Positions 1 through 7,413 of a DNA stretch of 14,002 nt are shown in pieces. The notes beneath the pieces were generated by a model. It searched no databases and had not been told where the DNA came from. It was given only the letters and a program-made list of their open reading frames with translations. This DNA comes from Bacteroidales bacterium (GTDB lineage: Bacteria > Bacteroidota > Bacteroidia > Bacteroidales > UBA7960). The position numbers and the translations under genes were made by a program. The DNA lies in NCBI GenBank assembly GCA_003451785.1, contig DMJL01000003.1, positions 1 to 14,002 on the forward strand, given 5' to 3'. Numbering within the stretch: the stretch's first letter is position 1; each line of letters starts with the position of its first letter.

Positions 1-429
1 GCCAACGACTTTAACTTTGCCGACTACCGTTGGGTAAGGACTTCAGCAGCCGGATTGCGGCTTACTATTCCCATATTCAGCGGATTTACAGTGCGCAACC
101 AAGCACGACAGCTTGAATTGGCCAGTCAGCAAATGGAGCTTCAGCGCGACTACCTCAGCCAGACCCTCGCTATTCAATTGGAGACTCTGCTCAATACCAT
201 GATGGTGGCAAGACAAAAAGCACAAACAGCTAGCGAAACCGTCGGAATGGCACATCGTGGGTACGAAATAGCCCTTGTAAGATACAACACGGGACAAGGC
301 ACACTTTTGGAACTTAACGATAGTGAGTTGGCACTTACACAGTCGCGATTCAACCAAATACAAGCCGAACACGAATTTCTAAGAACATTAGCTGAGTACA
401 GACGATTTATAGGCGAACAAAAACTTTAA
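1..429 (+). CDS. TolC-family outer-membrane efflux channel, C-terminal part (5' end outside window)
   Basis: The frame is open from base 1 to the TAA at 427-429, giving the last 142 residues of the protein; the start lies before the window. The sequence is the second half of an OEP/TolC repeat: a beta-strand stretch (LRLTIPIFSGFTVRNQ) followed by long amphipathic helices rich in Q, L, A and R. It ends with the family-typical RYNTGQGTLLELNDSELALTQ segment. TolC-like trimers form the outer-membrane pore and periplasmic tunnel of RND tripartite pumps. The gene sits 19 bp before the adaptor gene and shares its strand, so it is very likely the channel of this pump. The substrate cannot be read from this fragment. 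Confidence 0.93.
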   Translation, partial: ANDFNFADYRWVRTSAAGLRLTIPIFSGFTVRNQARQLELASQQMELQRDYLSQTLAIQLETLLNTMMVARQKAQTASETVGMAHRGYEIALVRYNTGQGTLLELNDSELALTQSRFNQIQAEHEFLRTLAEYRRFIGEQKL

Positions 430-448
430 CATTTTAATATCTCGAAGA

Positions 449-1495
449 ATGAAAAACCATTTTGCAACACATAAAGGCATACTTGCTGTTTTAGGAGCTG
501 TTTTGATTGCCCTTTCGGGCTGCCAGCCCCGCCAAGAAGCAGAAGAAGCAGAACAACAAGCTACAATAGTTAAGACCCAACCGGTTGAATCGCTATCCAT
601 TGCCAACAATTTAGATTTTACAGGCACGGTGCAACCCTACGAAGAGGCGCATTTGGCAGCCGCCCAGCCGGCACGAATTGAGCGCATCCTTGTGGATGTG
701 GGCGACTTTGTAAGCAAAGGACAACTTTTAGTGGAAATGGATCAAACCCAAGTATTGCAGGTACAAACACAATATCAGCAACTGCGCAACGACTTGATGC
801 GGCTCGACACCCTTAGAAGGATTGGTGCTGTAACCCAGCAAATGTACGATCAGATGAAAGTGCAATACGACATTACCAAAGCCAATCTCGAAAACCTAAG
901 AAGACACACCCAAATCAGGGCTACAATGCCGGGGGTAATTACCGGGCGATACAATAGTGCGGGAGAACTGTTTAGCATGACTCCTGGACCAGCCGGCAAA
1001 CCCGCTATTGTGAGTGTGATGCAATTGCGGCCAGTGGTAATAACTATCAACATCTCAGAAAGATTTTTCCCTGCTGTGAGGAGAGGGCTTGCCGCAACCG
1101 TTACATCCGACTTGTTTCCCGGAAGAACATTTCAAGGAAGGGTTTATAAGATTTATCCAACCATCGAAAGAGCCACAGGCACCTTCAGGGTAGAAATCGT
1201 AGTGGACAATGCAGATTTGGCGTTGCGACCCGGAATGTTCACCCGCGTGGCTCTCAACCTCGGACAAATTGAAGCTGTTATGGTACCTGCTTTGGCTGTT
1301 CTGAAACAAGTTGGAAGCAACGAAAGGTTTGTGTTTGTGGTAGAGAACGGAGTAGCAATCCGCAAGCTGGTTACCATAGGACGCAATATAGACGATAAGC
1401 AGGAAATACTCTCAGGCCTTATGCCGGGTGAAATCTTAGTAGTATCCGGGCAACACAACCTTATGGACCAGCGCGCAGTGCAAATTCAAAACTAA
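449..1495 (+). CDS. RND efflux periplasmic adaptor (membrane-fusion protein), lipoprotein
   Basis: This 348-residue protein is a typical HlyD/AcrA-type adaptor that bridges the inner-membrane RND pump and the outer-membrane channel. It starts with a short basic segment, a hydrophobic stretch and a lipobox (L22-S-G-C25), so it should be lipid-anchored in the periplasm. The first lipoyl half is around residues 65-98 (ends VGDFVSKGQLLVEMD). A short alpha-hairpin follows (about 99-152, with QVQTQYQQLRNDL), then the second lipoyl half (about 155-172, MPGVITGRYNSAGELF). A beta-barrel comes next (about 190-275, ending LRPGMFTRVAL), then the membrane-proximal domain. The short hairpin and total length fit small Bacteroidota adaptors. 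There is no strong Shine-Dalgarno sequence. The ATG is the only start that includes the signal peptide. It lies 18 bp before the pump gene. Confidence 0.93.
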   Translation: MKNHFATHKGILAVLGAVLIALSGCQPRQEAEEAEQQATIVKTQPVESLSIANNLDFTGTVQPYEEAHLAAAQPARIERILVDVGDFVSKGQLLVEMDQTQVLQVQTQYQQLRNDLMRLDTLRRIGAVTQQMYDQMKVQYDITKANLENLRRHTQIRATMPGVITGRYNSAGELFSMTPGPAGKPAIVSVMQLRPVVITINISERFFPAVRRGLAATVTSDLFPGRTFQGRVYKIYPTIERATGTFRVEIVVDNADLALRPGMFTRVALNLGQIEAVMVPALAVLKQVGSNERFVFVVENGVAIRKLVTIGRNIDDKQEILSGLMPGEILVVSGQHNLMDQRAVQIQN

Positions 1496-1513
1496 CTATT
1501 AAACAATTCCCCA

Positions 1514-4500
1514 ATGAGCATATACAGTTCTGCTGTTAAAAGACCCATAACCACGCTCATGGTTTTTGTGGCTATCGTTGCTTTTGGCGTTTTTAGCCTG
1601 CGCGAGATGCCCATAGACCTCTATCCGGAAATAGATCCACCATTCATCAGCGTGATAACGGTTTACCCGGGTGCAGCGGCTTCCGATATTGAAACCAATG
1701 TAACCCGACCTATTGAAGACAACCTGAGCACGGTTGCAAACTTGCGCAACATCACATCTACTTCAAGAGAAAATGTTTCGTCAATTTCATTAGAGTTTGA
1801 ATACGGCACTAATCTTGACGAGTCCACCAACGAGATTCGAGATATTTTGGGACGCTTGGCGCGCATTCTTCCCGAAGACATTGAGCAACCAACGGTTTTC
1901 AGGTTTAGTGCCGATATGATTCCTGTAATGATGCTTTCGGCAACTGCAAGAGAAAGCTACCCGGCACTCTCCAAAATCATTGATGATATTATTATAAACC
2001 CCCTAAACAGAATTGATGGGGTGGGCACAGTAATGATGTTTGGTGGCCCTGTGCGCGAGGTGCAAGTAAATATTGACCCCCAAAGGTTGGAAGCCATGAA
2101 CCTAACCCTCGAACAGGTTGGAATGGCTCTATCATCTGAAAATATTGCCTTGCCTACCGGCAACCTTCGAATGGGGCAAATTGACTATCCACTAAGGTTT
2201 ACCGGTGAGTTCACTTCAAGCGAGCAGATACAAAACATTGTGATCGGAAACTTTATGGGCAATCCCGTATATGTACGAGATGTGGCAACAGTAAACGACA
2301 CCCTGCGCGAGCTTACCATTAAAGAAACCATGGATAGGGAGCAAGGCCTAAGGTTTATGGTAATGAAACAATCGGGCGCAAACACCGTGCAAATCTCAAG
2401 AGAAGTTGACCGACAGTTGCCTGCCTTGTTAGAACAACTCCCACCCGATATTACGGTAGAGAAGATATTCGACACATCAGAATTCATTGTAGATGCCATA
2501 AACAACCTCACCAATGTGTTGTATTATGCAGCGGTTTTCGTTACGCTTGTTGTCTTATTTTTCTTAGGAAAGTGGAGAGCCACAATCATTATAATTCTAA
2601 CCATCCCCGTTTCTCTCATCACGGGATTCATCTACCTATATTTAACTGGCAATTCTATAAACTTTATTTCGCTATCATCGTTGGCCATAGCCATGGGAAT
2701 GGTGGTTGACGATGCCATAGTGGTCTTGGAAAATATTACCAAAAAGATTGAGTTGGGTGCAACTCCCAAAGAAGCCTCGGTATATGGCACCAACGAGGTA
2801 GGCCTTGCCGTTGTAGCATCTACCCTCACTGTGGTTGCCGTATTTCTACCACTTACGATGATTGGAGGCTTGATGGGAATTTTCTTCAAGCAATTGGGAT
2901 GGATTGTAACTATCACAGTTTCGGTATCAACTATTGCAGCCATGACCCTCACTCCTATGCTTTCATCCATAATGCTTGAAGCAAATTCGGGCAAAAGACG
3001 GGGCTTGGGCACCAGAGTATCGGGCTTTATCGAAGGTATTCTGGGTGGCATAGACAAGTTTTATCTTGCTACCTTGAAAGTAGCTTTAAGCAACAAAATA
3101 AAAACATTTATTGCTGCTATAGTCATTTTTGCGGCAAGCTTTCTCTTAGTGCCATATATCGACACAGGATTCTTTCCCCAAACCGACGAAAGCAGGTTGA
3201 ACGCTACTGTGGAGCTTCCGGCAGGGCTTCGCCTTACCGAAAGTGTGAAGATCGCAGAACGAATGCAAGATATGATTGAAGCAAACTTTCCTGAGATCGA
3301 CATGATAAGCAGCAGCACCGGCACCGAAACAGGCAATGTGATGTTTGGCGGCGGGCGCGAAGGCTCAAATGTTATCAACTTTATTTTCCGCTTAATCCCT
3401 GCATCCGAACGAGATAGAACCGTATGGGAGATTGCAGATGAAATTCGTACAGATTTTGCTGCATTCCCTGAAGTTGTTAGGTTTAGCGTTACTGCAGGCC
3501 AAGGTGGTTTTGGCGGAAGTCCGGTGGAGATTGAGATTTTTGGAGAAGACTTCAATACCACTTCCCAATTTGCCAAGGATCTGGAGCAGAGAATGAAGCA
3601 AATACCGGGTCTTAGAGACATAAGCATTTCTCGTGGCGACGAACGACCAGAACTTCGCATTGTACCCGATCAACAACGAATGGCTATGCTTGGTGTTACC
3701 ACTACCATGGCAGCACAAGCTATTAGAAATAGGGTGGAAGGAATGATAGCAACTCGCTTTCGCGAAGGAGGAGAGGAATACAATGTAGTAGTGCGTTCCA
3801 AAGAAGAATTCCGCAACACAATTGCCGATATTGAAAATATTGCAATTATGAACCAAACCGGACGCTTGGTGAGGGTTAAGGAATTTGCTACAATTGAGGA
3901 ATTCTACTCTCCACCCAACATTGAACGCAAAAATCGCCAACGATATCTTTTGGTAACAAGCGACCTGTTTGGACGGTCGTTAGGCGATGTTACTACCGAC
4001 ATACAAGCGCAGCTCGACCAAATGGAGACCCCACCCGGAATGGCTGTAATATTTGGTGGTCAAATACGGGAACAACAAGAAGCATTTGCCGACTTGGCAT
4101 TTCTTCTGCTCTTGAGTATTTTTCTGGTGTATGTGGTAATGGCCGCTCAATTCGAGTCTTTCAGAATGCCTATTATCATCATGATTTCTATTCCTTTCGC
4201 TTTTACCGGCGTGTTGCTGGCGTTGTTCATTACAGGTATGGAGCTTAATGTGATTTCCATGATAGGAAGTGTGATTCTGGTGGGGATTGTGGTTAAGAAC
4301 TCCATTGTGATGATTGACTACACCAACCTACTGGTTGCTCGCGGGTATTCCGTTTACGATTCCGTAATTATGTCGGGTAGTTCTAGGCTACGCCCAGTGC
4401 TTATGACCACGCTTACCACTTTGTTGGCAATGATACCACTCGCCATTAGTAGAGCCGAAGGCTCCGAAATATGGGCACCTATGGGTGTAGCAGTTATTGG

Positions 4501-4618
4501 CGGACTTACATTTTCCACTTTGATTACCTTGGTTTTGGTGCCCGTATTCTATTATGCTTTTGGCAGCAGAAAGTATAGGAAAGGCAAATCAGAACGCCAA
4601 ATCGGACAACTTTCCTAA
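1514..4618 (+). CDS. RND efflux pump, inner-membrane transporter (HAE1/AcrB-like)
   Basis: At 1034 residues this is full length for an AcrB-type proton-driven exporter. The N-terminus (KRPITTLMVFVAIVAFGVFSL) is the classic first membrane helix, followed by the porter domain starting PIDLYPEIDPP. A block of membrane helices spans about 335-560, a second periplasmic half follows, and a second helix block spans about 855-1020. The proton-relay residues are present: D399 and D400 in VVDDAIVVLEN (TM4) and K928 in GIVVKNSIVMIDY (TM10). The double-Asp TM4 motif is that of hydrophobe/amphiphile (drug-type) pumps, not the metal-type CusA/CzcA motif. It therefore probably exports lipophilic compounds, although the exact substrate is unknown. 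It is the third gene of the operon; the next gene follows after 18 bp. Confidence 0.96.
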   Translation: MSIYSSAVKRPITTLMVFVAIVAFGVFSLREMPIDLYPEIDPPFISVITVYPGAAASDIETNVTRPIEDNLSTVANLRNITSTSRENVSSISLEFEYGTNLDESTNEIRDILGRLARILPEDIEQPTVFRFSADMIPVMMLSATARESYPALSKIIDDIIINPLNRIDGVGTVMMFGGPVREVQVNIDPQRLEAMNLTLEQVGMALSSENIALPTGNLRMGQIDYPLRFTGEFTSSEQIQNIVIGNFMGNPVYVRDVATVNDTLRELTIKETMDREQGLRFMVMKQSGANTVQISREVDRQLPALLEQLPPDITVEKIFDTSEFIVDAINNLTNVLYYAAVFVTLVVLFFLGKWRATIIIILTIPVSLITGFIYLYLTGNSINFISLSSLAIAMGMVVDDAIVVLENITKKIELGATPKEASVYGTNEVGLAVVASTLTVVAVFLPLTMIGGLMGIFFKQLGWIVTITVSVSTIAAMTLTPMLSSIMLEANSGKRRGLGTRVSGFIEGILGGIDKFYLATLKVALSNKIKTFIAAIVIFAASFLLVPYIDTGFFPQTDESRLNATVELPAGLRLTESVKIAERMQDMIEANFPEIDMISSSTGTETGNVMFGGGREGSNVINFIFRLIPASERDRTVWEIADEIRTDFAAFPEVVRFSVTAGQGGFGGSPVEIEIFGEDFNTTSQFAKDLEQRMKQIPGLRDISISRGDERPELRIVPDQQRMAMLGVTTTMAAQAIRNRVEGMIATRFREGGEEYNVVVRSKEEFRNTIADIENIAIMNQTGRLVRVKEFATIEEFYSPPNIERKNRQRYLLVTSDLFGRSLGDVTTDIQAQLDQMETPPGMAVIFGGQIREQQEAFADLAFLLLLSIFLVYVVMAAQFESFRMPIIIMISIPFAFTGVLLALFITGMELNVISMIGSVILVGIVVKNSIVMIDYTNLLVARGYSVYDSVIMSGSSRLRPVLMTTLTTLLAMIPLAISRAEGSEIWAPMGVAVIGGLTFSTLITLVLVPVFYYAFGSRKYRKGKSERQIGQLS

Positions 4619-4636
4619 CCCTAAATCTCAAACACC

Positions 4637-4930
4637 ATGAAAGCAGTTTATATAGCTTACAACCAAGTGCTTACCGATTCTGTGCTAAAGATGCTTGATA
4701 CTTACCAAGTAAGAGGGTTTTCCCTTTGGGCCGATGTGCAGGGCAGAGGAAGCGAAACAGGAGAGCCGCACATGGGCACGCACACATGGCCGGCAATGAA
4801 CTCGGCTGTGCTCGCCATAGTAAAACCGGAAAATGTGCAACAACTACTCGATGCCGTTAAAGCAATAGACCAAAAGTCGGAGCTGCAAGGCATTAGGGCC
4901 TTTGTTTGGAATATAGAAACAATGGTTTAG
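4637..4930 (+). CDS. PII-like small trimeric signalling protein linked to RND efflux
   Basis: This 97-residue protein has the pattern of the PII superfamily. It has a first beta strand (MKAVYIAYN), a helix (LTDSVLKMLDTYQ) and the strand-turn VRGFSLWADVQGRG. A T-loop-like segment covers about residues 35-55 (GSETGEPHMGTHTWPAMN), and a second beta-alpha-beta unit follows (SAVLAIVKPENVQQLLDAVK). It lacks the GlnB uridylylation tyrosine context, so it is not a classical nitrogen regulator. A PII 'new group' found beside RND efflux genes is known, and this gene is the last in such an operon, 18 bp after the pump. A sensory or regulatory role for the pump is inferred. The loop holds H45, M46 and H49, which could bind a metal or ligand, but this is not shown. 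Confidence 0.75.
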   Translation: MKAVYIAYNQVLTDSVLKMLDTYQVRGFSLWADVQGRGSETGEPHMGTHTWPAMNSAVLAIVKPENVQQLLDAVKAIDQKSELQGIRAFVWNIETMV

Positions 4931-4939
4931 AAAACCAAA

Positions 4940-4965
4940 AACCCGGTGGATAGCCGGGTTTTTTT
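4940..4965. terminator. Intrinsic terminator between convergent genes (possibly bidirectional)
   Basis: A 7-bp perfect stem AACCCGG (4940-4946) / CCGGGTT (4954-4960) with a 7-nt loop is followed by TTTTT on the + strand. The A-run just before the stem gives a T-run on the - strand. The same hairpin can therefore stop both the efflux operon and lplA, whose stop codon is about 50 bp away. Confidence 0.9.
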
Positions 4966-5016
4966 ATGCTTTGCGCTAAGCAGGGCAAATAAATTTGGCA
5001 GAATTAGTCTATTGAA

Positions 5017-5997
5017 TCAAAAAATGCCCGCAACAAACTCATCGAGTTGCACTAAGTGCAAGTAGTCATTCAAGTTGATGGTGCTTAATTTGCTTCTAAT
5101 GGCATCTTCTCTGTGGGCAACATTTATAAGTAGTGCTTCCAGCTCGCTTATATCTCGGCTGCTAAAGAAATCGCCAAAAAGTCTGATGTCTTTGATAATG
5201 CCATCCTCAACCTTCACTTGGAACTCAACAAACCCACCCGCCGTTTTTATCATTTTCTGGAAATTGTATTTGGGCGAGTATCCAAAGTTCCACTCCCATG
5301 TGGAGTATTTCTCGCTAACCAATTTGGATATTGCATCCAAGTCGTCCCCAGTAAACAAATAGGTTTCTGCATCGGGATACATGGTTACAATATGCTGCAT
5401 TATCAAGTTTTTAAAGCCAAGCACATCTAAATCAGCCTGTAAGTGTTCTGAGATATTGGTTACCCTGCTCCTAACGCTTTTCACAGCTTTATCCTGAAAT
5501 TTCAACGGGTTTACCTTCAGTGCGTTGGTGAGATTGTTTAATTCCGAAGAAAACAGAAGCGTGCCATGGTGCAATACGCGATTTTTATAAACATGCTCGG
5601 CATTTCCTGAGAACTTCAGACCGTTGATGGTAAGGTCGTTTCGGCCTTCAAATTTTGCTTCTACTCCAAGTTTGCCCAATACATCAATTATAGGCTGAGT
5701 AAATTTTCGGAAATCTACCATTTGTCCCTCATGGCCATTCATGATAAAGGTAAAGTTTAGGTTACCCATATCATGATACACCGTGCCACCGCCCGAGAGC
5801 CGTCTTACAACCTTTATGTTCTGCTCCTTTACAAAATCATAATTTATTTCGGCAAGAGTGTTTTGATGTTTTCCAACTACTATGGCATTGTCATTTTGCC
5901 AAAGCATAAAAACATCCTGATCGAAATTCTTTAAAACAAATTCTTCAGCTGCAAGATTAAACCAAGCATCGGTATTGGGGTGAGAAATACACAGCAT
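5017..5997 (-). CDS. lplA: Lipoate-protein ligase A
   Basis: The protein of 326 residues attaches scavenged lipoate, through lipoyl-AMP, to the E2 and GcvH lipoyl domains of 2-oxoacid dehydrogenases and the glycine cleavage system in the cytoplasm. The N-terminal catalytic domain shows the lipoate-binding RRLSGGGTVYHDMGNLNF motif (residues 65-82). The catalytic lysine is K128 in GLKFSGNAEH, preceded by the GRNDLTING segment. An accessory C-terminal domain occupies about the last 80 residues, as in the two-domain E. coli type. The start gives MLCISHPNTDAWFNLAAEE, matching the usual N-terminus. It stands alone, convergent with the efflux operon. The RM module begins beyond its 5' side. I could not find a convincing promoter. 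Confidence 0.95.
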   Translation of the reverse strand: MLCISHPNTDAWFNLAAEEFVLKNFDQDVFMLWQNDNAIVVGKHQNTLAEINYDFVKEQNIKVVRRLSGGGTVYHDMGNLNFTFIMNGHEGQMVDFRKFTQPIIDVLGKLGVEAKFEGRNDLTINGLKFSGNAEHVYKNRVLHHGTLLFSSELNNLTNALKVNPLKFQDKAVKSVRSRVTNISEHLQADLDVLGFKNLIMQHIVTMYPDAETYLFTGDDLDAISKLVSEKYSTWEWNFGYSPKYNFQKMIKTAGGFVEFQVKVEDGIIKDIRLFGDFFSSRDISELEALLINVAHREDAIRSKLSTINLNDYLHLVQLDEFVAGIF

Positions 5998-6360
5998 TTT
6001 TATGAGTTTTTTTGAATAAGTGTTGTTTTATAGCGATGTATTAACAGCAGCATCGTCCGTTTGTTTTTGGTTTTTTCAAAAAGTCTAATGGGCCATAATA
6101 ATTGAAAACTCGTAAAACTCAAATCCGACTTTATCAAGCAATTCTGAATGCATTGAAGTGGAAAACTTTTTTCAAAGCATCCTTCGGTAATAAATCTGAA
6201 AATTTACTTGTGAATAACCGTATTAAAACCCATGAATTCATTCTGCAAGCAGCACTATTGATGAGCGTTCTAAAATTAGTTGATAATGACATTTGCGTAC
6301 CAATAAAATGCGGCAAAACACAAGTGATGGGATTTTTCCTTTAACATTTCCCTAATTTTG

Positions 6361-6419
6361 AAGTTGGAGGTGATTCTACGGCACTGCAAACTCCAAACTT
6401 TCGGAGTGAAAACCAACTT
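6361..6419. repeat. Nested inverted-repeat (hairpin) element before the RM module
   Basis: The outer arms AAGTTGG (6361-6367) and CCAACTT (6413-6419) are a perfect 7-bp inverted repeat. Inside them lies a second small hairpin, ACTCC (6390-6394) and GGAGT (6403-6407) with an 8-nt loop. A T-run follows the right arm. It could be a repeat unit, a structured RNA end or the edge of the inserted module; the sequence alone does not decide. Confidence 0.45.
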
Positions 6420-6453
6420 TTTAATAACTCAGTTGAAAAATATTATGAAAAAA

Positions 6454-6490
6454 TTTGCGGACTTTAATATATCATTGTAAATTTGCTATA
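6454..6490 (+). promoter_or_regulatory. Bacteroidota-type promoter of the methyltransferase gene; leaderless start predicted
   Basis: A -33 TTTG at 6454-6457 is followed after exactly 20 nt by a full -7 TAnnTTTG match, TAAATTTG at 6478-6485. This is the consensus spacing for the Bacteroidota primary sigma factor. Only CTAT separates the -7 box from the ATG at 6490, so transcription should start at or next to the start codon. Confidence 0.75.
6458..6467 (-). promoter_or_regulatory. Possible controller half-site inside the methyltransferase promoter
   Basis: Read on the - strand, 6458-6467 is TTAAAGTCCG. This differs at two positions from the TTATAGTCTG core of the operator in front of the controller gene. 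It lies in the spacer between the -33 and -7 boxes, where a bound protein would block transcription. It is a single half without a clear dyad partner, so the call is tentative. Confidence 0.3.
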
Positions 6491-7413
6491 TGAACGGTTC
6501 AATCAATAGTCCATTTCGATATGCAGGCGGCAAGTTTTACGCTAGAAAACTTATTCTTGCCCATGTGCCAAGCCACTCAGCCTACATTGAGCCTTTTGCA
6601 GGTGGTGGCAGCATTTTCTTCGCAAAACCTAAAGCTGGCTTTAACCAACTTAACGACATAGACGGTGAACTAATAAATGTTTATTTAACTATTCGTGATA
6701 ATCCAGAAGAACTTATTTATTTCCTCAAAAGGCGTTTGGTTATAGAGAGTAGAATTCCTGAAAAATTCACTAGATCTGTTTTGTTTGGAGACCCATTACC
6801 AGCTACAAAGGAATTACACGGTTTTTTCAAAAATGAGTTTAAACCTCAAAATGACTTGGAAAGAGCTGGGCGTTGGTTTTACTTAAACCGCACATCTTAT
6901 AGCGGAATAATGAATAAACGTAACATGTATTGGGGTTACGGTGACAAATATTCAATGCAACCTAAAAATTGGGCGCAAAATATTTTAAGGACAAGCCAAA
7001 AACTGCAAGGTGTAGAAATTACAAATCTTGACTTTGAGCATGTAATAGATAATGCACCTGACGGAGCATTATTATTTCTTGACCCTCCATACTTTAACGC
7101 AGACCAAGACAAGTTTTATCAACATTACTTTTCAAAGCAAGACCATTTTAGACTTGCGGTATGTTTGCGAAGAAACAATGAACGTTTAAACCTTTTTGTT
7201 ACCTATGACAATACTCCTGATATTAAGGAACTATATCATTGGATGCTTGAAACACACGACCGTGAGTGGAATTATTGTATTCAAAGGACAGACGACCAAA
7301 AAAATGGGACTATCAGAAAAGGTGAAAGATATAAGGGCAAGGAGTTGTTCCTAATAAATTACGACAGCGAATTAGCGACACTTAGAGAACCCGAAGCTAT
7401 TTACGCCTCGTAG
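6490..7413 (+). CDS. DNA adenine-N6 methyltransferase, Dam/D12 class (RM modification enzyme)
   Basis: This 307-residue enzyme transfers a methyl group from S-adenosylmethionine to adenine in its target site, protecting DNA from the partner nuclease. Motif X (SPFRYAGGK, residues 7-15) and motif I (YIEPFAGGGSIFF, 32-44) form the AdoMet pocket. The catalytic motif IV is DPPY at 198-201. The order is that of alpha-class enzymes, with the target-recognition region between motifs I and IV (about 130-165, FYLNRTSYSGIM then WGYGDKYSM). That region differs from what I know of GATC-specific Dam, so the target site is not assigned. The gene is AT-richer than its neighbours, which suggests transfer. Its 3' end overlaps the convergent endonuclease gene by 17 bp. 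It has its own strong promoter, ending 4 nt before the ATG. Confidence 0.93.
   Translation: MNGSINSPFRYAGGKFYARKLILAHVPSHSAYIEPFAGGGSIFFAKPKAGFNQLNDIDGELINVYLTIRDNPEELIYFLKRRLVIESRIPEKFTRSVLFGDPLPATKELHGFFKNEFKPQNDLERAGRWFYLNRTSYSGIMNKRNMYWGYGDKYSMQPKNWAQNILRTSQKLQGVEITNLDFEHVIDNAPDGALLFLDPPYFNADQDKFYQHYFSKQDHFRLAVCLRRNNERLNLFVTYDNTPDIKELYHWMLETHDREWNYCIQRTDDQKNGTIRKGERYKGKELFLINYDSELATLREPEAIYAS

Larger units (their letters stand above)
5998..6489. other. Non-coding stretch between lplA and the methyltransferase gene
   Basis: About 490 bp without a gene I can support. The part next to lplA (5998-6100) must hold the lplA promoter, but no clear TAnnTTTG box is visible on the - strand. The only notable open frame (6102-6344, TTG start, 80 codons) has no recognisable domain and no start signal. 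The last 130 bp hold a hairpin element (6361-6419) and the methyltransferase promoter (6454-6485), listed separately. Confidence 0.6.

Noticed and set aside
1514..4618. Metal-efflux CusA/CzcA assignment, suggested by the PII-like neighbour
   Set aside because: The TM4 motif has the double Asp of HAE1 pumps, not the metal-pump motif.
4967..4982. Hairpin TGCTT/AAGCA as a separate lplA terminator
   Set aside because: No T-run follows on the - strand side; the stronger hairpin at 4940-4960 serves both directions.
6102..6344. 80-codon open frame on the + strand before the methyltransferase gene
   Set aside because: It starts with TTG, has no recognisable domain and no promoter or start signal, and lies in AT-rich intergenic DNA.
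6444..6480. 11-codon ATG frame (MKKFADFNISL) ending just before the methyltransferase start, as a leader peptide
   Set aside because: It overlaps the -33 and -7 boxes of the predicted promoter, so it would not be in the main transcript.
6490..7413. Calling the methyltransferase a GATC-specific Dam
   Set aside because: The class motifs match, but the recognition region (FYLNRTSYSGIM, WGYGDKYSM) is not clearly the GATC type; the class also includes enzymes with other targets.
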